Of a DNA stretch of 64,000 nt, positions 24,692 through 35,931 are shown one piece after another. Made by a program: the position numbers and the translations under genes. This DNA comes from Eucalyptus grandis (lineage: Eukaryota; Streptophyta; Magnoliopsida; Myrtales; Myrtaceae), in the NCBI RefSeq assembly GCF_016545825.1, contig NC_052619.1:30481803-30545802 (forward strand), given 5' to 3'. Position 1 is the stretch's first letter; each line of letters begins with the position of its first letter. The notes under the pieces are model-generated. The model had not been told where the DNA came from, did not search any database, and worked only from the letters and a program-made list of their open reading frames with translations.

Positions 24692-25669
24692 TTCCTAGAC
24701 ACATGACTGCATGCTTAAGCATGTTACTGTCCGTAGATTCTTTGAATTCACAAGCCATTTCGAAGATGTACTCTACTGAAAGTCCTTTATGAGAAGGATG
24801 AGAGTGACTCTTATGTCCATGTGGGCATATATCCCGTAACGAACATTAGAGAGCTTGTTATCATATCTACCCGTAGAGGTCAAGGAATCCGATTTACCAA
24901 TGCCACCTCGGCATTAATAAAGATCTGCTGGATTTAATGGGATAACTCACGTGTGAAAGTATGTAGAAGGTGATTACTTTCTCTTTGGCTATAGGCAGAA
25001 GCAAGGAGTTGGGAGAATATCTTAATTTCTGATTATTTTGTCTAGTCCTTATTAAGGAAAACAAACGAAGGTAACGAGAAAGAATGCAGAGACAGAGCAC
25101 CGTACAGCTTTTGTTGTTACCACCAAGAGAATGACTTGCATTTTACTAGGAAGTGGAGAAGTCCATCTTGAAGTGTTGTTGCTGTCGACCCAAAACTGGA
25201 TTTTTCTGCATCTATTTCTGCGGTGAAATTATGACATGATGTCTTAGTCTTCACTTCTCTGCTTCCCCACATTATGTCTTGAAGCAAACTGAATTGGGTA
25301 TGTTTGTGCTTTGACAATATTCAGGCTAAAGCTGGAGCTGGCTTGGACTGTCAATGGTGAGTACTTTTTCTCACCCTTGAGATGTAGTCTGATCTCTTTA
25401 CTGAATGGGAAATTTGATGGCTCTTTGATCTGTTGACTCTTTTCACTTGCTCAAAAAATGCAAACAATGAAATATGGAGGCATATGCTGCCGTCAAGTTT
25501 GCTGATGCATGCCTGCATGGGTCGAGGGGCGATGCTGGCATTGCCGAGTTTGCGTTTATTGCTTCTCAGGTTTGTGCTTTTAAAGAACTCATCCAGATCC
25601 AATACTTTTACTTCTCTCAAATTCAAACCGAACTAACCAATGAGTTTCTTTATTGTTGTCCCCAGTTTC
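24692..25669 (+). pseudogene. MDH pseudogene copy C, part 1 (intron 5, exons 6-7)
   Basis: Homology to the MDH gene starts inside intron 5 (AGACACATGACTGCAT, matching about 4621). Exon 6 is 25325-25356, only 32 bases instead of 36, so the frame is lost. Exon 7 is 25480-25569, full length but with several substitutions. Exons 1-5 are absent. This is the most diverged of the MDH copies. Copia element 1 splits it from exon 8. Confidence 0.85.
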
Positions 25670-25674
25670 AGGTG

Positions 25675-26033
25675 TGTTGGTTTTTGATGTATCGATCTTG
25701 CTGTTTTTAGACTAAAGTTTCTCTGTTTTTTTATACTGTTCTAGTTTATTTTTCTCACTTAGTCAATTATGTTATGCAGTTGTTGTTGTGTTATTTAGGA
25801 AGTTAAGCACTTGTTCGGGGTGCGTTACAAGCTGAACGTGTGTGTGTGTGTGTGCAGTTATTTTTTTTTTTTTGGTTTAAGTCGTGTTACGTACTTGACT
25901 TTTTATTAGAACTGCAGAAAGACAGTTTCCATGCTCTGTTCTCTCTGTTTCCTCTGTTTTTTTTTCATCTTTCTTCCTCGATAACTATAGTTCTGGTTTT
26001 TCTGCTTCTTTGCTGCTTTAATCAGAATCAACG
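25675..26033 (+). repeat. 5' LTR of copia element 1
   Basis: It starts TGTTGG and ends AATCAAC followed by G where the other LTR has AATCAACA, so the final base is probably mutated. It holds a TG dinucleotide run at about 25838-25854 and a longer T run than the 3' copy. Confidence 0.92.
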
Positions 26034-26139
26034 GTGGTATCGAGCATCGAATGATCTTGAGGGACTGTGAAGTGAAGCAAGTATTGTAGTGCAAAGAGGT
26101 TAGAGGGTGATGGAGATAGGTTCAAGTGGTTTTCTGCGA

Positions 26140-29100
26140 TGGCTTCTCCGGTATTTCTTGGAGAGAATTATCAAGCATGGGCTGTTAAAATGAAAGCATT
26201 TACGGAGGGTCATGATCGTGGGAAGCCGTGGAGGATGACTATGAAGTTGCTCCACTTCCAAATAATCCGACCATGAATCAAATCAAGCTTCATAAAGAGA
26301 ACCACAAGGAAAGCCAAGGCAAAATCTTGCACAGTATGCTCTGTCTCGCCTACTATCTTCACCAGAATTATGAAGTGTGACTCTGCGAAGGTCATATGGG
26401 ATTTCTTGAAGGAAGAATATGAAGGAGATGAGAAATAAGAGGTATGAAGGTGCTGAATCTCTTGAGAGAATTTGAGAGACAGCAAATGAAGGAATGCGAG
26501 TCGATGAAGGAATACTCGAGATAGGCTAGTGGGAATAGGCGATAAAATCGAGTTTTGGGAACCGATTTGAGGGATGATAGGCTTGTTCGGGAAGATCCTA
26601 GTGTCTCTTCCGGAAAAATTTGAAGCTACTATAGCTTCTCCGGAAAACACAAGGGATTTGGCTGATATAAAACTTGCGAGTTGCTGAATGCTTTGCGAGG
26701 CACGGGAGCATAGAAGACTAATGAGGAGAGAATATCATGTTGAGGGGGCATTGCAAGCCAAAGTAAAGCAAAATGATGGAGGCAAAGGGAAGAAATGGAT
26801 TCAGTTTAAGGGAAATGTTGCTGATTCGAAATTTTTGCCTAAAGAAGGAAATGCTGGTGGATCTAGCAAATGGAAAAATAATAAAAGGTCATGTCAGTAC
26901 TGTGGTGGAACCAACCATCAATCCTTTAGATGCTGGAAAAGGCCAGACGCGAGGTGCAGAAGATGCCACAAGTTGGGTCATATGGAAGCTATTTGCAAAG
27001 GGAAAGCCTATCAGCAAACGGGGAGAAGCACAAGTGGCGGTGAGTGAAGTTGATGAAGAGCACTTATTTGTTGCTTCAGCTGGTGAATATTCAGTCGAAA
27101 ATAGTACATGGCTGATAGATAGTGGTTGTACTAATCACATGAATGGCAACTTAGAGCTATTCAAGAGCATAAACAAAACAAAAAAGTCAAAGTCGGGTGG
27201 CAATGGACAGCATATTGAAGTTCAGGGTAAAGGTGTAGTTGCTGTTAAAGGAAACCAGGGGGTGAAGTTAATCAAGGATGTCCTCTTTGTGCCAAATATT
27301 GACCAGAATCTGTTAAGTGTTGGTCAGTTAGTGGAGAAGGGCTATATAGTGAAGTTCGAAGGAAGGGAATGTCTCATTAAAGATACTGACAGCAATGAAG
27401 TCTTGAGAGTTCAAATGAGGGATAAAAGTTTTGTGTTCAAGCCAAATGAGATGCAGCGGATGGCTTTGAAGTGTACGAAGAGAACATAGAGTGTGGCACA
27501 AAAGATTGGGGCATGTTCATAGGAGGAGTATGCTGGTTATGCAGAAAAATGGCACAGTAGATGATTTACCAAGCTTGAAGGAAGAGCTTCCACAATGCGG
27601 AACACTGCATTCTTGGCAAACAAGCCAGATTTCCCTTCAAAGGAGGAGTCTCGAAGACATATCAAAAGCTGGAATTAGTTCACACTGATGTGTGTGGACC
27701 TATGTCTGAACCTTCTTTAAGTGGAAGTAGGTATTTTATTACTTTTACTGATGATCTGACTAGAATGAGCTGGATCTATTTTCTGCAAGCTAAGACTGGA
27801 AGTAGCTGATGTATTTATGAAGTTTAAAGCATTAGTTGAAAATCAAAGTGGGAAGAGAATCAAAGCTCTCGGGTCGGACAATGGATTCCGAGTATACAGC
27901 TAACAAATTCAAGGCGATTTGTGAGCTAGCTGGAATTGTACAGCAATTTACAGCCCCTTACTCACCTCAACGAGAATGGAGTTAGTGAGAGGAAAAATAG
28001 AAGCATTATGGAGATGACCGGATGTTTGATGCGGAAAAGAATTTGCCAAAAAGTTTTGGGCTGAGGCAGCCAACACTTGCTGTATTTCTTTTAAATAGAT
28101 TACCTACAAAAGCTTTAGAGAAACTAACACCTCTCGAGGGCTGGCAAGACACTAAACCTTCTGTGAAAAATTTGAAGGTTTTGGAAGTTTGTGTTATACT
28201 CATATTCTGATGTCAAAAGGGATAAGCTTGATAAAAAGGCTGAGATTGGAATTTTTGTTGGATATAGCTCTCAATCAAAAGCTTACAGAATTTTCTATCC
28301 AAAGACAAGGAAGATTACTGTGAGCAGAGATGTTATGTTCTTAGAGGAAGATGAATGGAATTGGTTAAATGGAAGGAACACTGAATTGAAGCACTTTGAA
28401 AGACAACCTGAAACGATGTGGAGACTAATGAAATTACGGGAAATGGAAGAAAGTATAGATGATGAACTGTAAGAGGCACAAGGACACTTGCTGAGATCTA
28501 TGAAAGGAGTAATGTGGCTGTGCTCGAACCATCAAATTTTGCTGAAGCCAAGGAAGATCGAAGTGGTTTGCAGCAATGCGGGAGGAGATGAAAATGATTC
28601 AAAAAAAAAATCAGACTTGGGAATTGGTAGACAGGCCATTAAATAAGAATGTAATTGGAGTTAAGTGGGTCTTTAGGAAAAAACTCAATCTGATGGCTCG
28701 TTAACAAGTATAAAGCAAGGCTGGTTGTTAAAGGCTATGCTCGGGTATGGGGAGTAGACTATTCTGAAACTTTTGCTCCGGTTGCAAGGCTGGACACAGT
28801 AAGACTCTTGTTAGCTGTTGCAGCCGATAAGGGTTGGACTATTTTTCAGCTTGATGTCAAGTCTGCATTTTTAAATGGTGAGCTTGAAGAGGAAATTTTT
28901 GTTGAACAACCTGAAGGGTTCTGTGTTAAAGGGCAAGAAGAGAGTGTATACAAATTGCATAAAGCTTTATATGGACTGAAGCAAGCTCCAAGAGCCAGTA
29001 TGGAAAAATTGATCGATATCTCTTTGGATTTAGGTTTTAAAGAGCTTGAGTGAGTTCACTCTTTATATTAAGAAAGTGAATCATAGTGTGGTAGTTCTAT

Positions 29101-30052
29101 CTCTATATGTGGATGATCTTTTGGTAACAGGAAATGATGTTCAGCTGATAGAAAATGTTAAGCAAGGCCTATTTGCTGGTTTTGAGATGACAGACTTAGG
29201 AAAAATGGCTTACTTCTTAGGTCTGGAAATCAAGCAAAGTCCTTATGAAATCTTCATTTGTCAGAGGAAGTACTTAAAGGAAATTTTGAAGAAATTTCAG
29301 ATGGAAGAATGTCGAAGTGTCAGTACACCTATGGCAGCAAAAGAGAAATTGCAGAAGAATGATGGAACTGAAGCTGTGGATGTTTCGATGTACAGAAGTC
29401 TAATAGGTTGTCTCATGTACCTCACAGCAACCAGACCAGACATTTTATTTGCTGTAAGTGTTCTGTCCAGATTTATGAGTGATCCAAGTCAGCTTCATTT
29501 GATTGCAGCTAAGAGGATTTTAAGGTATTTAAAAGGAACCATGTTTTTTGGAGTGAAGTTTCAAAGGAGTCTAGAATTCAATTTACAAGGTTATTCTGAT
29601 AGTGATTGGGCTAGCTCGATGGATGATATGAAGAGTACATCAGGGTACTGTTTCAGTTTAGGATCAGCTTGTTTCACTTGGTGTTCTAAAAAACAAGAAA
29701 TTGTAGCTCAATCTACTGCTGAAGCAGAGTTTATAGCTGCTACTGCAGCAGCAAATCAAGCCTTATGGCTGAAGAAGATAATGAAAGATCTTTGGCTGAA
29801 CTTCAATGAATGTATCAAGATCAATGTGGATAACCAAGCTGTAATTGCAATATCTCAGAACCCAGTTTTCATGGCAAAACTAAGCATTTCAAGGTCAAGT
29901 TCTTCTTTCTACGTGAGGTGCAACAAAATGGTGAGGTCATGCTGATTTATTGCAGATCTGAAGATCAACTTGCTGATATGTTCACTAAACCACTTCAAGC
30001 TGGAAGATTTGAGGCATTGAGAAAGAAAATTGGAGTATGCAGCAGCTACTAA
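26140..30052 (+). pseudogene. copia element 1 gag-pol, broken
   Basis: Gag starts at about 26140 (MASPVFLGENYQAW) and is soon broken by stops. Two CCHC zinc knuckles follow (CQYCGGTNHQSFRC at about 26894, then CRRCHKLGHMEAIC). The protease motif is LIDSGCTNH (about 27113). LWHKRLGHVH-type pre-integrase sequence is at about 27491, and a broken integrase spans about 27670-28060. Reverse transcriptase has [16 protein letters not shown] (about 28850) and LYVDDLLVTGND (about 29104). RNase H has KSTSGYC and STAEAEF (29630-29740). A frameshift near 29050 separates the two RT parts, another near 29885 separates the last segment (ADMFTKPLQ), and the frame ends at 30052. The element cannot make a full polyprotein, although 29046-29945 is still open. 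Confidence 0.9.
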
Positions 30053-30066
30053 TCCGAGGAGGAGTT

Positions 30067-30422
30067 TGTTGGTTTTTTGATGTATCAGTACTGCTGTTTT
30101 TAGACTAAAGTTTCTCTGTTCTGTTTTTTATACTGTTCTAGTTTATTTTTCTCACTTAGTCAATTATGTTATGCAGTTGTTGTTGTGTTATTTAGGAAGT
30201 TAAGCACTTGTTCAGGTGCAGTTACAAGCTGAACGTGTGTGTGTGTGTGTGCAGTTATTTTTTTGGTTTAAGTCGTGTTCTGTACTTGACTTTTTTATTA
30301 GAACTGCAGAAGACAGTTTCCATGCTATGTTCTCTCTGTTTCCTCTGTTTTTTTCATCTTTCTTCCTCGATATCTATAGTTCTGGTTTTTCTGCTTCTTT
30401 GCTGCTTTAATCAGAATCAACA
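30067..30422 (+). repeat. 3' LTR of copia element 1
   Basis: It runs from TGTTGG to AATCAACA, preceded by a purine-rich tract (GAGGAGGAG at about 30056) that would prime plus-strand synthesis. The target copy AGGTG follows at 30423-30427. Confidence 0.93.
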
Positions 30423-30427
30423 AGGTG

Positions 30428-31170
30428 AGTGACCTTCCGTTCTTTGCATAAAAGTGCATCTTGGTCATGCTGGCGCAGAGGAGGTTCTTCCCCTTGGCCC
30501 ACTGAATGCGTACAAAAGGTCTGGAGTTTTATCTCGAAATTTTTACGTCTGCTTTGATTACACCAAAGGAAAATGAAGTTTCTTAATTTCTGCTTTTGTT
30601 TGTTATCCTGTAGAGCTGGCTAGAAAAAGGCAAAGAAAGAGTTGGAGTTGGTTGAGAGTATTCAGTAGCGCATTTCAAATATCAAGAAGTGACCGATTTA
30701 AAGACGTGGCTTTTTGCAACAAAAAAAGATGTCCTCTTCATTGTTTCCGGTTATTTTCTACACAAAATTGGTTATCGGGAATAACCTGTTCAGATCTAGA
30801 AGGATATCGAAATTTATTTGGCATAGCTGACGTAGAAAAATCACCGGTTTTATTTGTCTAGATGTATCGTACTTAATTTGTTATTTGTGTAATAGCAAGA
30901 CGGACGGCTGTTTGTATATCATTGTTCCATGTCCATCTTTCTTGTGTTCGCTTTCTCCCGACTTTCTTATGCACCTGCAAGGTCACCTCCTAGTGGCACT
31001 CTCGGTTGTGCAGCGTTCACAATATGCAAATGAGAAACAGAGGTTGCTGAATAAGCTGAAGCTCGTCTTTGGCACTGGGCTTGCCTCTAGAGATTCGCCC
31101 TAATAACCGGCGGCAATATCTCACATCAAGTTTTCTTTACACGGAGTACTCCGATTAAAAGATTACCTAC
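30428..31170 (+). pseudogene. MDH pseudogene copy C, part 2 (exons 8-9 and 3' flank)
   Basis: Exon 8 is 30425-30518 (its first bases are part of the target duplication); one base is missing near 30446, so the frame breaks. Exon 9 is about 30614-30692, with internal stops. The 3' flank stays recognisable to about 31170, including the region matching 6300-6650 of the gene. With 24692-25669 it makes a dead, 5'-truncated copy. Confidence 0.82.
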
Positions 31171-32487
31171 TGAGTTCATTTATTTTTGCATGAAAAAACA
31201 ATTGATTTGCATAAAAGACCAAAAAAAAAGAGACAAAAAGCCTTAGAACATTATCTTGAAGTTGGACGGGCATCATGGAATTTGCTGCAGTACATGTCTA
31301 GTGGCTACTTGCTCATCACCGACTGATGACGAATGAGTCTTGCTTCAAGTGGTAAAAATAATTTGAAATGCGGTTTGCAAGTCTTGCTCTATTAGTCCTG
31401 AAATTATTTTACATTGCAATGACAATTTGGAAGATATTGACAGAAGTGACAGAGCATTTGGATCTAGATTAAGAGCCTTGTGCCCTACGAGAGAAGTTGG
31501 ACTGCGGCATAGCAAGAGCAGGGTCACTCCTGGCTTTTGGAACCCTTAATATGTTTTTTAGAGAGATGAGCTCTGCTACACCACTTTCCAGTGTTGTGGG
31601 TAGAGGAGTGGGATGGAGTAATGATGCCGCAATTGGCTCGGAGTCGTCAACCAACGCCATCAAAAATTGAATGGAGCACATGTGATCTCGATAACTAGCG
31701 TATGGATTCGCATTAACCTTACGCTCTCATGTAGGCTCGGAGAGTGCAAACAGATCCCAAGTCGACTAGATCCAACCGGAAAAACTGGAGATAGACTGCC
31801 TCTGTTCCTATGTCATGGTGAGCCAAAACACTATTGGCAGTTTAGCATAACGATAAACTGTAGAATAATAGATGGTGTTGTGGATCTACGTTGATGATTT
31901 GGTGGTTTTTGCTACCCCTAATTTTCGAGCCTTTCAACACATATTTTTTACAATTTCATCAGATATCGTGTAGGTTTTATGGATGTCTTCCTGTCACGTG
32001 TAACCATCATTTTCTCCCCTTCAAAAACTTAGGCATGGCTTAGCTCTCAAATAATAATTTGAACCATCTTCGCATGGTTTGATCAGGTTGTGAGACTTCG
32101 GACTCATCTTTGAAGCGTAACAAAAGGTCTAAAGAAAAGAAGATTCTCAAAACTAAATATTGGACAATGAATCAGTTAAACTGACCTAAAATTTGATTAG
32201 GACACGTTGAAAAAACCTTGGGGGCTAGTTTTAATCAGTAATGAATCGGTCTAGAAGACCTCGAATCAATCAGTCACAGCATTGGGCTAGTTCCTTTTAT
32301 AGTGGTATTGAACTGCTCTCACTAACGAGGTATTATAAATTCCAGGATGATTTTATTAGCTCAAAGGAAAATTAATCTGATTCTAGTATGTTCTTTGCTA
32401 GTCACTCTTTTTCGAGACAATGCCATGAAAGCCAAAACGGGTTTTCCTTTCCTTAGGATAGCATAGACGTTTGCTAAAATATCTCAT
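31171..32487. other. intergenic between MDH copies C and B
   Basis: No gene recognised. An open frame on the minus strand at 31469-31681 is unassigned. At about 31878-31915 the plus strand reads LWIYVDDLVVFA, which looks like the catalytic YVDD box of a copia reverse transcriptase, but nothing else of such an element is visible around it. A short match to MDH intron 3 (CGAGACAATGCCATGAA, about 32413) lies just before the block B border. Confidence 0.4.
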
Positions 32488-33621
32488 CATTTTCTTAAGG
32501 GCTTGTGACAAGCTTCAAAGTTTTGAAGCTGCCTAAGGAATACACCGTTACAAGAAAGCTTTTTTTCCTCAGACACATGACTGCATCCTTAATCATGTTA
32601 GAGCTCTAGATCCTTTAAATTTACCGGCCATTTTGAAGATATACTCTGCCAAGAACTTTCTATATGAGAAGGATGAGATTTTCTCAAGAATCACATCGTT
32701 GGTTACATGTGGGCATATATCTTTCTCAAGTCAACTTTATGGCGTGAAGCCTTTACCTATGCACTGTCATGAACAGAAGAGAGCTTGATATTATCTCTAC
32801 TAGAATTTGATTACCGCAACCTTGAAAATTTTTCCATTACCGCTGCCCTAAGAAATGTGTTAATATAAAGATTTTTGTCCAAATTATTGGGAAACCTTGC
32901 ACGTGAAAGTATGTAGAAGGTGATCACTTTGTCTTGGGCTATTGGTAGAAGCAAGCAGTTTTGGAGGGTACCTAAGTTTCTGATTATTTTGTCTGGTCCT
33001 CTGGTCCTCATTAAGGAAAACAAAGGAAGGTGACAAAAAAGACTATAGAAACATAGCACCGTATACATCTCTCGCTGTTATATTAAGAGAATGATTTGCA
33101 TTTTGATGATAAGAGGAGAAGTTCATGTGGTGACAGGATTGTTAGATATATCAGATTTTCTAAAAGTGATTGCTGATTTCTAACCGAAACTGTATGATTT
33201 TTGCATCTGTTTCCACAATGAAATTCTGACATGACATCTTAGGCTTTGCTTCTCTGCTTCCTTACATTTTTGTTCTGAAGCCAACTGAATTGTGTACGTT
33301 TGTGCCTTGACAACTATCAGGCTAAAGCTGGAGTTGGCTCGGCAACTCTCTCGATGGTCAGTCCTTTTTTTGGCCCTTGGGATGTAGTTTGATCTCTTTC
33401 ATGACCAGGCAATTTGATGGCTTTTTGATATGCGGACTCTTTTCATATGCTAAAATAATGTGAAAATGAAATATGCAGGCATATGCTTCTGTGAAGTTTG
33501 CTGATGCATGCCTGCGTGGGTTGAGGGGTGATGTGGGTATTGTCGAATGTGCATTTGTTGCTTCTCAGGTTTGGTGCCTTGAAAGAACTTATCGAGATTT
33601 GAAAATCTTTGTATTTCTCTC
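32488..33621 (+). pseudogene. MDH pseudogene copy B, part 1 (intron 5, exons 6-7)
   Basis: Homology to the gene starts abruptly at the TTTTCTTAAGGGCTTGTGAC landmark (about 4541 in the gene). Exon 6 (33321-33356) and exon 7 (33479-33568) keep full length and open frame, with a few changes (for example GAG to GVG in exon 6). Exons 1-5 are missing, so there is no start, targeting signal, NAD loop or catalytic pair. This copy is much closer to the gene than copy C. Copia element 2 is inserted in intron 7. Confidence 0.9.
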
Positions 33622-34548
33622 TGAAATAGCTAGTATAAGCACCTAAAGGGGGGGTGAATAGATGAAAAATAATTTTCGAGATAAGAGAGCAATACTAAGC
33701 AGACAATAGAAAGGAAATTCTCCTTTAGTTAACAAAACGAATTATGATCAAAGTAAAGTAGAGAGTAGGGAAGAAAAAATTGAACACAAGGTTTATAGTG
33801 GTTCGGCTTATTCTAAGCCTACGTCCACTCTTCCGCACTGACAGCCCACCGGCTGGATTTCACTATGAACAAAAGAGATGTTACAGCAATATTCTCCCTT
33901 GATTCCACAGTGTAGATACTCTACCACACTTCCTCAAGGTTTCTCACGAATATAGACTCTCTTTTGCGTACAAGATTTCGCTCAGTAAATGAATTGACTA
34001 AGAACAAAGAGTTTCAGACTTTGGAATTCTTCTATTGTGCACACACTCGAACAACTGTAACGTCTTCCTTATATACTCCTTTATGCCATCATACCCGTTA
34101 GCACTTACCAAAGGAATTCTTCTAACCTTCTCGTTGGACAGAATCAATTAGGAAGATCATTCGAGCTATTTAAGGAACATGTCGATAGCCCATAAATCCT
34201 GCTCGCCCATACAATCAGGATTTTGGTTTCCATAAGTAGAACCTTCCAAGTATACTTCGCTAATCATCGGATCCTTAATCAATCTTGATTCGAATAAATG
34301 ATTCTGTTATGTCATATCCAGCCAAGAGATCTTCGTCAGTCGATAAGGTCAAATCCTTAACGAAACATCCAGTCTTGGATAGACCTTCTTCGACAAACTA
34401 GAAACTGTCAATGAGAATAGACTTTGAGTCTTGAGTCTGGCAGTCTGGAGGTCTTCAAACTTTAAATAGTAGAGTCTGCAAATCTTCAGACTAGACTGAT
34501 GGAAACGTTTTGTCAGCTTCAAAACACTTCACGAAGATTTCTCCAACA
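33622..34548 (-). repeat. 3' LTR of copia element 2
   Basis: 927 bases, starting TGAAATAGCTAG and ending TTTCTCCAACA on the plus strand. The polypurine tract of the element adjoins its right side. Confidence 0.94.
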
Positions 34549-34977
34549 ATCTCCCCCTTTTTGATGGTGACAAAACTTTCCTGCAGATTTGGATAACTTT
34601 GACCTGCAAAACATTACTCAAGCAAATATGGATATCTCATAAAGATAAATGGCTTAATGATAACACTAGAATCCGCAACCACAGAAAATAAGTTAGTCTT
34701 GCATGTGAGTAAAGCCATTCATAGGATACCAATAGTACTTAATATAAGCAGTCAAACCCAAATCCTAAATTCAGTCCACATTCAGACACAAAAGTCAAGT
34801 CAAACATCAAAACAAACATCAAAAGTTCAAGTTCAAAGTTTCAAATCTTGCATCTCTCCCCCTTTTTGTCATCATAAAAAAGGTTGAGATGGAAAGAGAA
34901 TGGAATCAAGATTGCTTGGGAACACGAACAAGTTGGAAATCTCCCATTGACTGGACAATGCCTTCCAGGTTTTTCAA

Positions 34978-35760
34978 TTATTCCTTCAGTTGAGCTACAT
35001 CTTCACCCTTAGCATTTGCTTGAATCTGAAGAGCAAGGGTTTGGATCTGATCATTCAAAGAAACTGAAGAAGCTTGACCTGCATTCTGCAAATTCTGAAC
35101 TTCGCATCCCAGAGCATATATCTGACCCCGCATTTCCAAGAGAACATCAAGAATTCTGCGAAAATCTGCTGAATTATCAGTATGCGTATTGGCTTCTGCA
35201 CGATCAGATGGAGTAAAGGCAGATGATGGCAAATCAGCATAGTCACGCAGATTGGGCGATGAAACATCATGTCCCTCCTCAGGAAATTGAGAGGCATAGA
35301 TGTCCTCTGGATCTGTTGCTGGAGAGCGACCGACTTCCTTCATTGGTAGCGTGGATATGAGGACATTTCTCTTTTCTCACGGTCTCCCCCTATTTCCAGT
35401 CTTCAGGTGGAGAAGAGTGTTCCTCATGCTCTCATTCCTCTTGATTTCCTCTTTCCTCTTCTTCTTCTTCTTCTTCTTCTTCTTCTTCTTCTTCTTCAAA
35501 TCTTCTTCAAATCTTTCCTCCTCTGCATCTCTTTTTTTAGCTTTTCGCTCCTCTGTTTCTTTCTCCTCTGCTTCTTTCTCTTCTGCTTCCAAATCTTCTC
35601 TTTCTCCAGTCCTCTGTTCTGTGTCTTTCTCTTGTCGTTCCATTGATTCTTGAACAGAACGACTCAGGTTCTTCAATGCCATAGCAGAAATGGTGACGTC
35701 ATCCTCATCTTCTTCATCTTCAACGATGAGAGCTCTTCTTTTCTTGGATGGAGCAACCAT
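34978..35760 (-). pseudogene. coiled-coil, lysine-rich tail of the env-position ORF
   Basis: Two open frames (35377-35760 and 34978-35343, minus) continue the ORF at 35932-37083 after stops near 35932 and 35800 and a frame change near 35350. The first is highly charged (many Glu/Lys) with a run of about 14 lysines from a CTT microsatellite at 35457-35497. The second has heptad-like spacing (VLLEMRGQIYALGCEVQNL), as in a coiled coil. Such charged, coiled-coil C-termini are known for SIRE-type extra ORFs. Reading these as parts of one former protein is inference. Confidence 0.6.
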
Positions 35761-35931
35761 GGGCTCCTTCGCTTTTCTTTTTGCTACCGAAGAGACTTAA
35801 TGAGTTTTGATAGGAGTTTTCTCCTTGAATTTCTCCAATGCCTTGTTGAGTTCCTTCAGACGCATTTTAGACACCATTTTCAGTCCCACCACCATTTGAT
35901 CACAAGATCGAACATAGAGAATTCGTGGAGG

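Larger units (their letters stand above)
25675..30422 (+). mobile_element. copia element 1, full-length LTR retrotransposon, decayed
   Basis: The element has two LTRs (25675-26033 and 30067-30422), a tRNA-Met-type primer site right after the first (TGGTATCGAGC, 26035-26045, one base short of the usual sequence), and the target repeat AGGTG on both sides (25670-25674 and 30423-30427). Gene order protease, integrase, reverse transcriptase, RNase H marks it as Ty1/copia. It sits exactly at the intron 7 / exon 8 border of MDH pseudogene C. The LTRs are similar but differ at several sites and in run lengths, so the insertion is not very recent. Confidence 0.95.

Noticed and set aside
31469..31681. 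Minus-strand 70-codon frame between MDH copies
   Set aside because: No start context, domain or duplicate in the window; not distinguishable from chance.
32400..32430. Match to MDH intron 3 just before block B
   Set aside because: About 20 bases only. It could be a patch left by recombination, but that is too short to annotate as homology without a score.
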